Shown here one piece after another: positions 1 to 5,190 of a stretch of 6,593 bases of DNA; positions within the stretch are counted from its first letter, which is position 1; each line of letters starts with the position of its first letter. The position numbers were made by a program, and so were the translations under genes. Origin of the DNA: Victivallales bacterium (GTDB lineage: Bacteria > Verrucomicrobiota > Lentisphaeria > Oligosphaerales > Oligosphaeraceae); contig JAFRLP010000002.1 in NCBI GenBank assembly GCA_017431185.1, forward strand, positions 1 through 6,593, given 5' to 3'. Below the pieces are notes generated by a model that was not told the origin of the DNA, made no database searches, and saw nothing but the letters and a program-made list of their open reading frames with translations.

Positions 1-2
1 GG

Positions 3-152
3 CAAGGGAAGGAGTACGAGGTGCTTGTGCTGGGCAACGGCAGGTTCGTGCTGGACGGGCGCGAGTACACCTCGCTCTCGGCGGTGGCGAAGGTCATCAC
101 GGGCAAGAAATGGAACGGACGCCTCTTCTTCGGTGTGAAATCAAGCCAATAG
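3..152 (+). CDS. DUF2924-type protein, C-terminal end (5' truncated by window)
   Basis: Only the last 49 codons and the TAG stop are in the window; the reading frame is open from the left edge. The tail shows a basic, beta-rich stretch reading YEVLVLGNGRFVLDGREYTS, then the SLSAVAKVITG segment and a KKWNGRLFFG ending. A 'Y.SLSAIA..ITG..WNG..FFG' ending is the pattern I know for the C-terminus of DUF2924 proteins. Those are small proteins of unknown biochemical function that are usually encoded directly before a serine recombinase, as here: the recombinase ATG lies 8 nt after this stop, and its ribosome binding site begins inside the TAG codon. The family is suspected to assist DNA binding or recombination, but that is not shown. 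The assignment rests on remembered family motifs plus gene order. Confidence 0.75.
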   Translation, partial: QGKEYEVLVLGNGRFVLDGREYTSLSAVAKVITGKKWNGRLFFGVKSSQ

Positions 153-156
153 GAGG
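151..156 (+). promoter_or_regulatory. Ribosome binding site of the serine recombinase
   Basis: A perfect AGGAGG box lies 4 nt before the ATG at 161. An in-frame ATG exists further upstream at 110, but it lies inside the DUF2924 coding sequence, has no comparable box, and would add 17 residues unlike a recombinase N-terminus. This site therefore decides the start at 161. Confidence 0.8.
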
Positions 157-160
157 ACAA

Positions 161-1444
161 ATGGCTGAAAACAAGGTGAAACGGTGCGCCATATACACGC
201 GCAAGTCGGTCGAGGACGGCCTCGACATGGAGTTCAACTCGCTGGACGCCCAGCGGGAGGCGGCGGAGAACTACATCGCCAGCCAGAAGAGCAACGGCTG
301 GCGGCTCCTTCCCGACCGCTACGACGACGGGGGCTTCTCGGGCGGCAACACCAACCGCCCCGCGCTGAAGCGTCTTCTCGCCGACTGCGAGGCGGGGAAA
401 ATCGACATCATCGTGGTCTACAAGATCGACCGACTCTCCCGCAGCATCTGCGATTTCGCGGAGCTCTCGAATCGGTTCGACAAGTGGAACGTGGCTTTCG
501 TCAGCGTCACACAGGAGATAAACACCCACACGTCCGCAGGGCGGATGATGCTGAATATCCTCGTGACGTTCGCGCAGTTCGAGAGGGAGGTCATCACGGA
601 GCGCGTGCGCGACAAGATGGCCGCGTCGCGCAGGAAAGGCAAGTGGGTGGGAGGAACCGTGCCCTACGGCTACCGCGTGGAGAAGCGTCGGCTCTTCCCC
701 AACGAGGAAGAGGCGGCGGTCGTCAACCGCATCTTCAGGCGTTACCTGGAGGTGCAGTCGCCCAAGCTCATCGCGATGGAGCTGAACAAGGAGGGCGTCT
801 TCAACCACAACGGGCGCAAGTGGGACACGCAGTCCATCCACCGCATCCTCACTAACCACCACTACGTCGGAGAGGTGGAGTACCAGGGCGCGGTTTACAA
901 GGGGGAGCATGAAGGTATCGTGCCCAGAGACCTCTGGGACCGCTGCCGCGAAATCATGTCGGGCGATGCGCCGAAGCCCGACCGCTCGCGAAACACCAGC
1001 GATCCAGCCCTGCTGCAGGGCGTCCTGCGCTGCGGTCACTGCCAGAGCATGATGACGCCCGCCCGAGTGAAAAGGCGCTGGCGGTACTACCTCTACTACA
1101 CCTGCCAGCACAGTTCACGGCATCCCGACTGCGGATGCCCAGTGCGCCACCTGCCAGCCGCCGAGGTGGAGGAGCAGGTCCTTGCGCAGCTGGGGAAGAC
1201 ACTGGCCTCGCCCGAGATCGTGGCGGGCGTGTCAAGGCAGACAGGCGTCCCTGGGCGCGAACTGCTCGGACACTTCTCCGACGGCTTCTGGCAGTCGGCC
1301 TCGCCAGGCGAGCGTCAGCGGCTGGTGCGGCTTCTCCTGGAGTCCGTCACCATAATGCCCGACTGCCTTAAACTGGAGCTGCGGACGGCTGGGCTGAAGT
1401 CCGTAGCCGAGGCATACGCAAACGAACAGAAGAAGGAGGCATGA
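161..1444 (+). CDS. Serine recombinase (resolvase/invertase superfamily, compact large-serine-recombinase type)
   Basis: A complete 427-residue site-specific DNA recombinase. The N-terminal resolvase catalytic domain covers about residues 8-155. It contains IYTRKS, with the presumed nucleophile Ser16 and Arg14; the GGFSGGNTNRPALKRLL segment (57-73); KIDRLSRS (88-95) with catalytic-type Asp/Arg residues; and the GRMMLNILVTFAQFERE helix (127-143). The Recombinase DNA-binding domain starts near GGTVPYGY (164-171). A zinc ribbon follows, with Cys291, Cys294, Cys315 and Cys324/326 as likely ligands. The C-terminal tail (375-420) matches the usual recombinase ending around an LVRLLLESV segment. Large serine recombinases often run 450-600 residues with a long coiled coil in the zinc domain; here little room is left for one. 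The gene sits between a DUF2924 gene and a small HTH gene, a recurring arrangement. The start at 161 is chosen by the AGGAGG box. All catalytic motifs look intact, so the enzyme is probably active. Confidence 0.95.
   Translation: MAENKVKRCAIYTRKSVEDGLDMEFNSLDAQREAAENYIASQKSNGWRLLPDRYDDGGFSGGNTNRPALKRLLADCEAGKIDIIVVYKIDRLSRSICDFAELSNRFDKWNVAFVSVTQEINTHTSAGRMMLNILVTFAQFEREVITERVRDKMAASRRKGKWVGGTVPYGYRVEKRRLFPNEEEAAVVNRIFRRYLEVQSPKLIAMELNKEGVFNHNGRKWDTQSIHRILTNHHYVGEVEYQGAVYKGEHEGIVPRDLWDRCREIMSGDAPKPDRSRNTSDPALLQGVLRCGHCQSMMTPARVKRRWRYYLYYTCQHSSRHPDCGCPVRHLPAAEVEEQVLAQLGKTLASPEIVAGVSRQTGVPGRELLGHFSDGFWQSASPGERQRLVRLLLESVTIMPDCLKLELRTAGLKSVAEAYANEQKKEA
1434..1439 (+). promoter_or_regulatory. Ribosome binding site of the small HTH gene, inside the recombinase 3' end
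   Basis: An AGGAGG box is embedded in the last codons of the recombinase. It is 4 nt before the ATG at 1444 and only 1 nt before the overlapping ATG at 1441. The box and the 4-nt spacing are the same as for the recombinase, which favours 1444 as the true start and suggests a shared translation design. Confidence 0.65.
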
Positions 1445-1833
1445 TGGACACCATCACCACAAGGATTCTGGAGAACGGCAACCTGGAGATAACCATCCCC
1501 ATCGCACTGCGTAGCCTGCGCGGAAGGAAGCGCGTCATCGCGCCCGATGAGGAGACCAACGGCCAGGACGTCATCCTGACCGCCCTCGCCCGCGGACTGC
1601 GCTGGCAGAAGCTTATCGACGAGGGACGCTTTGCCAACATCAAGGAGCTTGCCAGGTTCATCGGCAAGGACCCGTCGCAGATTGCGCGTGCCATCCGCCT
1701 CACGCGCCTCTCCCCCGCGATCGTCCACCGCATCGTCATCAACGACATCCCCGACGGCCTCTCCCTCGGGAAGCTCCGCGGCGACCTCCCCGTCAAGTGG
1801 GCAGAACAGGAGGCGGTGCTGATGAAAAGATAG
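1444..1833 (+). CDS. KorB/ParB-like helix-turn-helix protein, recombinase cassette partner
   Basis: A complete protein of 129 residues (130 if the ATG at 1441 is used). The N-terminus has a short strand-rich segment with TIPIALRSLRGRKRVIAPDE (17-36), matching a 'IP...R..GRK.I.AP' signature I know from small proteins encoded next to DUF2924-linked recombinases. The centre, ALARGLRWQKLIDEGRF (47-63), is followed by a helix-turn-helix at about 65-91: KELARFIG, then DPSQIARAIRLTRLSP. This resembles the KorB/ParB-type HTH. The conserved tail ends in PVKWAEQ (116-122). The recombinase stop and this start overlap (TGATG), so the two are translationally coupled. A likely role is sequence-specific DNA binding that helps or directs recombination, or regulates the cassette; no partitioning function is implied. 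The HTH is clear, the precise role is not. Confidence 0.82.
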   Translation: MDTITTRILENGNLEITIPIALRSLRGRKRVIAPDEETNGQDVILTALARGLRWQKLIDEGRFANIKELARFIGKDPSQIARAIRLTRLSPAIVHRIVINDIPDGLSLGKLRGDLPVKWAEQEAVLMKR

Positions 1834-1848
1834 AAGAATGAAATCATC

Positions 1849-1896
1849 TGGGAGAGGAGCGGGAATGAATGTTAAGCATACTCGGCCTCTCTCCCA
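1849..1896 (+). terminator. Hairpin after the recombinase cassette, possible terminator
   Basis: TGGGAGAG at 1849-1856 pairs perfectly with CTCTCCCA at 1889-1896; a G-U pair (1857/1888) and two further G-C pairs (1859-1860 with 1885-1886) extend the stem around a loop of about 24 nt. It begins 16 nt after the stop of the small HTH gene. The next bases are not T-rich; the nearest T run is at 1927-1933, 30 nt later, so it is a poor intrinsic terminator. It could also be an mRNA 3' structure, or an element tied to the cassette edge. Confidence 0.3.
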
Positions 1897-1931
1897 CACA
1901 TTTCATGCTGATAATCGTTGTGTCTCTTTTT

Positions 1932-1960
1932 TTGCGGTAGAAAGAAACATGGACTATTGT
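1932..1960 (+). promoter_or_regulatory. Weak candidate promoter for the HTH-helicase-methyltransferase operon
   Basis: TTGCGG (1932-1937) and TATTGT (1955-1960) are separated by 17 nt, matching 3/6 and 4/6 of the sigma-70 consensus. An alternative -10, TAAAAT (1965-1970, 5/6), has no good -35. The gap between the two modules is AT-rich and the base composition changes here, so a promoter for the downstream operon is expected in this gap, but its exact position is uncertain. Confidence 0.22.
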
Positions 1961-1963
1961 AGG

Positions 1964-1989
1964 ATAAAATGGGTTTTATATCGGTAAAA
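1964..1989. promoter_or_regulatory. Operator-like inverted repeats (alternating TAAAA half-sites)
   Basis: ATAAAA (1964-1969) and TTTTAT (1974-1979) form an inverted repeat around TGGG. The second arm also pairs with TAAAA at 1985-1989 across TATCGG. The three half-sites are centred about 9 and 11 bp apart, roughly one DNA turn each, just upstream of the HTH gene. This would suit an autoregulatory site for that HTH protein, but AT-rich DNA gives such repeats by chance. Confidence 0.28.
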
Positions 1990-1991
1990 AT

Positions 1992-1996
1992 AGGAG
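1992..1996 (+). promoter_or_regulatory. Possible ribosome binding site for an upstream TTG start of the HTH gene
   Basis: AGGAG lies 7 nt before a TTG at 2004 that is in frame with the HTH gene and would add 22 residues. The added residues (rich in Cys, Phe and Tyr) do not look like part of an excisionase-type domain. Both starts remain possible; the ATG at 2070 is preferred. Confidence 0.3.
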
Positions 1997-2056
1997 ATTC
2001 CAATTGAAATCCTGTTTCCATACATTATTTTATGAGAATTGTTTTGTTTGTTATGC

Positions 2057-2062
2057 AAGAGG
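2057..2062 (+). promoter_or_regulatory. Ribosome binding site of the HTH gene
   Basis: AAGAGG lies 7 nt before the ATG at 2070. It supports the short form of the HTH protein, whose domain begins a few residues after this start, as is usual in the family. Confidence 0.5.
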
Positions 2063-2069
2063 TCTGCCG

Positions 2070-2279
2070 ATGAATGCCGAAGAAAGTCTATGGGATATTG
2101 ACGAGGTTGCAAAATACCTCAAAACTGGCAAGGACACCGTCTATCGGTGGATTGCCAGCAAGGACATGCCATCCTTGAAGGTCGGGAAGAAGTGGTTGTT
2201 TAGAAAAGAGGAAATTGATGCATGGTTGGATAGCATCCAGAAGCATCGTCCAAGTTCCCATACTGAAGACCAGCCATGA
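2070..2279 (+). CDS. Excisionase/MerR-type helix-turn-helix protein, first gene of the defence-like operon
   Basis: A 69-residue protein that is essentially one DNA-binding domain. LWDIDEVAKYLKTGKDTVYRWI (7-28) is the HTH, followed by the wing P34-S-L-K-V-G-K-K-W-L-F44 and R45-K-E-E-I-D-A-W-L53. This is the 'excisionase family DNA-binding domain' (HTH_17) pattern. The tail (54-69) is polar and probably disordered. Two roles are typical: excision factor for a mobile element, or transcription regulator of an operon. Because it is the leader gene and its stop overlaps the helicase start by 4 nt (ATGA), I favour regulation of the helicase-methyltransferase operon. A longer form from the TTG at 2004 would be 91 residues. 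The base composition and the gap separate it from the recombinase cassette, so it is less likely to be that recombinase's directionality factor. Confidence 0.88.
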   Translation: MNAEESLWDIDEVAKYLKTGKDTVYRWIASKDMPSLKVGKKWLFRKEEIDAWLDSIQKHRPSSHTEDQP

Positions 2280-5176
2280 TTACCCCTTTCCATGCAATTT
2301 ATTTTGCCAACGAGTTAACGCGTCGTGGTGGGGAAGGTCTGGATCGTCTTAGTCAATCCCTCTTCGACGCATCGGTGGATTTGAATCCGCATCAGGTCGA
2401 GGCCGCCTTGTTTGCTCTTCATTCGCCCATTTCAAAGGGTGTGTTGCTGGCAGACGAGGTTGGGCTGGGCAAGACCATTGAGGCGGCACTTGTGCTGTGC
2501 CAGTTCAAGGCGGAACGAAAAAAGCATCTTCTAGTCATCTGCCCCGCCTCTTTGCGCAAGCAATGGCAAATTGAACTCGCCGACAAATTCAATCTCGCTT
2601 CGGTCATTCTTGATGCGGCATCCTATCGCCATGCTCAGAAAAGTGGTCGGCCAAGACCGTTTGACACTGCGGATGTGGTTATTGTATCCTATCATTTCGC
2701 CAGTAAGATGGCAGAAGAGATTCGAACAGTTCCTTGGTCGATGACTGTCATAGACGAGGCGCACAAACTGCGCAATTCCTATCGCGAGAGTAGCAAGATT
2801 GGGCAACGTCTGCGTTGGGCCTTGGAGAACCGACGCAAAATCCTGCTTACGGCGACACCATTGCAGAATAGCTTGTTGGAACTCTACGGGATTGCCACAT
2901 TGATAGACGAAGAGATATTCACGGATTTGCCAACTTACCGAAGCATGTATGCCAATGCAAGTGGTAATCTTGAAGACCTTCGGAAACGCTTGGCGGGCTT
3001 CTGCCATCGAACATTGCGGAAGGATGTTGCGGAGTTCATCCGCTATACGGAGAGGCGTCTCTTGACCATGCAGTTCACTCCCCAGGAGGCGGAGCGAAAA
3101 CTTTATGACGAGGTGTCGCTCTTCTTGCAACGGAAGGACACCTATGCTTTCCCAAAGCAACAACGCCAACTCATCACGCTGGTCATTCGCAAGCTGCTGG
3201 CATCCAGCACAACAGCCTTGCGCAGTACTTTGGAGGCCATTAGGACACGTTTGATTGCCCTGCGGGATGACAAGCGCGATGAAGAGATACCAGAGGATGT
3301 ACTTCTGGATGTGGATGCACTGGATGATTATCTAGACGAGGGGGAGCTTCTGGACGATGAAGAACAGGATGAGCCACCCAAGACAGAGACGGAGACGATT
3401 GACCGTCGAAAACTCCAGCGCGAGATAGACGAGCTTGAACGCTATATCCACATGACCTACGATGTCACCGCCGACACCAAAAGCGAGACGCTTCTGTCCG
3501 CATTGGACAAGGGATGGGGGAAGATGCGGGAGCTTGGTGCAGAGGAAAAGGCGGTGATTTTCACGGAATCCCGTCGTTCCATGTACTATCTACGCAGTTA
3601 TCTGGAACAGCACGGCTATAATGGCCAAGTGGTGTGCTATTCGGGTGGAGGGAAAAAAGACCCCATGGCGGAGATGATTTACACGGAATACCTTGCTGAA
3701 AACCTGCACAATCCCGATGTTAATACAGAGGGAAGCAAGGCAATTATGATGCGTCATGCCCTGGTTGAGCGTTTCCACACGAAATCGAAAATCATGATTG
3801 CCACCGAGGCTGGCGCAGAAGGAATCAACCTCCAATTCTGCTCATTGGTCATCAACTATGACTTGCCCTGGAATCCCCAGCGCATCGAACAGCGCATCGG
3901 ACGCTGCCATCGGTATGGTCAGAAACACGATGTGGTAGTCATCAATTTCCTCAACGAGACGAATGCAGCAGACAAGCGTGTTTATGAGCTTCTGACAAGC
4001 AAGTTCCAGCTCTTCAATGGGGTATTTGGCGCGTCTGATGAAATTCTCGGACGCTTGGAAAGTGGTGTAGGACTGGAGCGGAAAATTCTGGATCTCTACC
4101 AACAATGCCGAACCGAAGAGGAAATTCAGGCACGCTTCGACCAGTTGCAGGCGGAACTGGATGAAGAAATCCAGGACAAAATGCGTCAGACCCGCCAGCG
4201 TGTGCTGGAGAATTTCGACGATGCAGTTCGCAAGGTTCTGAAAATCAACTACGACGAGGCACTTGACCAATTGGGCGAGTTCGGACGGAAATTCTGGCGT
4301 CTAACAAAGTTCATGCTTGGAGACAAGGCAGATTTCGATGAGGAGGCACTTGCATTTGTTCTCAAGAAATCCCCTGCCAAAGATATTCCAACGGGACAGT
4401 ATTTCCTGAAAATCAAGAGTGATGCACGCTTGCAGAACCAGCTAGGCACGGAAACGACCGATGGCGAAATCTACCGCACATCCTCTCTTCTTGGAAGTTG
4501 GTGTATTGCTGAGGGCGGAAAACTGCGTCTGCCAGTCTGTCATGTGGATTTTGACATTTCTGGCTACCATGGCAAGATTTCCGTTCTGGAACAATTGCGT
4601 GGCAAATCTGGTTGGATGCTGTTGAACAAGCGAACTGCCGAGGGAATCGAAGTGGAAGATTCTTTGCTGTTCTCGGGATTCACAGAGGATGGAAAAAGCC
4701 TTACCACGGATGTCCTGGCCCAGTTCTTCCAATTGGAGGCAAGCATGGGTGAGGAATGCGTGGTTACTCCCGATGTCTCGCACCGTCTTACCAAGGAATC
4801 TGCATTGCTCTCAAATTCCACGGCACAGCGTGAACTTGAGAAAAGCAACCGCCTTTTCAAGGAAAGGCAGGCACAATTGGAGCAGTGGCAAGATGACCAG
4901 GTTAAAGCGGCACAGCATGTAGTGGATATGATTCGCCAGGATTTGAAGGCCGCACGGCGTGACATAGAAAACGCCGCTAATCTCACAGAACAGAACGAGG
5001 CCTCCGAGAAGGCGGCGCAACTGGAGCGCAAACTCTCCAAGGCACGTCGCAACATCGATGCCGTAGAGGATGCAGCAGAGGAAAAACGCTCACGCATACT
5101 TGCAGAATTGAAGAAAAGACTTGTCCAAACTGTAGAAGAACAGCCACTCTTCACGCTTCACTGGACAATCAAATGA
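2276..5176 (+). CDS. SNF2-family helicase/ATPase (DISARM- or type III-like defence system)
   Basis: A complete 966-residue superfamily 2 ATPase, expected to translocate on or remodel DNA in the cytoplasm. RecA lobe 1 shows LNPHQ (36-40), Walker A DEVGLGKT (60-67), ICPASLRKQW (88-97), Walker B DEAH (160-163) and TATPLQN (192-198). An acidic insert at 331-376 has 23 Asp/Glu in 46 residues. Lobe 2 shows VIFTES (427-432), ATEAGAEGINLQ (509-520) and QRIGRCHRYGQ (539-549). All key ATPase motifs are intact. Residues 604-660 and about 850-950 look like long charged helices or coiled coils; the rest of the C-terminal third has no domain I can name. From memory, the lobe 2 segment through NYDLPWNPQRIEQRIGRCHR and the GVFGASDE segment (581-588) are typical of helicases encoded beside Mod-like methyltransferases. 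The start overlaps the HTH stop (ATGA) with only a weak GAAG box, which suggests translational coupling. Possible jobs are DNA scanning that licenses cleavage, or cooperation with the methyltransferase. Confidence 0.93.
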   Translation: MITPFHAIYFANELTRRGGEGLDRLSQSLFDASVDLNPHQVEAALFALHSPISKGVLLADEVGLGKTIEAALVLCQFKAERKKHLLVICPASLRKQWQIELADKFNLASVILDAASYRHAQKSGRPRPFDTADVVIVSYHFASKMAEEIRTVPWSMTVIDEAHKLRNSYRESSKIGQRLRWALENRRKILLTATPLQNSLLELYGIATLIDEEIFTDLPTYRSMYANASGNLEDLRKRLAGFCHRTLRKDVAEFIRYTERRLLTMQFTPQEAERKLYDEVSLFLQRKDTYAFPKQQRQLITLVIRKLLASSTTALRSTLEAIRTRLIALRDDKRDEEIPEDVLLDVDALDDYLDEGELLDDEEQDEPPKTETETIDRRKLQREIDELERYIHMTYDVTADTKSETLLSALDKGWGKMRELGAEEKAVIFTESRRSMYYLRSYLEQHGYNGQVVCYSGGGKKDPMAEMIYTEYLAENLHNPDVNTEGSKAIMMRHALVERFHTKSKIMIATEAGAEGINLQFCSLVINYDLPWNPQRIEQRIGRCHRYGQKHDVVVINFLNETNAADKRVYELLTSKFQLFNGVFGASDEILGRLESGVGLERKILDLYQQCRTEEEIQARFDQLQAELDEEIQDKMRQTRQRVLENFDDAVRKVLKINYDEALDQLGEFGRKFWRLTKFMLGDKADFDEEALAFVLKKSPAKDIPTGQYFLKIKSDARLQNQLGTETTDGEIYRTSSLLGSWCIAEGGKLRLPVCHVDFDISGYHGKISVLEQLRGKSGWMLLNKRTAEGIEVEDSLLFSGFTEDGKSLTTDVLAQFFQLEASMGEECVVTPDVSHRLTKESALLSNSTAQRELEKSNRLFKERQAQLEQWQDDQVKAAQHVVDMIRQDLKAARRDIENAANLTEQNEASEKAAQLERKLSKARRNIDAVEDAAEEKRSRILAELKKRLVQTVEEQPLFTLHWTIK

Positions 5177-5190
5177 CAAGGTAACCGACT

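Noticed and set aside
184..855. Long Arg/Gly/Pro-rich reading frame overlapping the recombinase on the + strand
   Set aside because: It is a GC-rich frame shadow of the serine recombinase, with no recognisable domain and low-complexity composition.
1444..1833. Plasmid or chromosome partitioning protein ParB
   Set aside because: Only the HTH resembles KorB/ParB. The protein is 129 residues with no ParB N-terminal nuclease/CTPase domain and no ParA neighbour; it fits the recombinase partner family.
1315..1899. Long reading frames on the - strand opposite the recombinase end and the small HTH gene
   Set aside because: They run antisense to two well-supported genes in GC-rich DNA where stops are rare, and show no family pattern.
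1834..2069. tRNA, small RNA or att site in the gap
   Set aside because: No tRNA-like cloverleaf is seen, and no direct repeat convincing enough to be an attachment core can be defined from one side alone.
4564..5154. Long Ser/Arg/Cys-rich reading frame on the - strand opposite the helicase C-terminus
   Set aside because: Its composition is the antisense image of the Lys/Glu/Ala-rich coiled coil; no domain or start site supports it.
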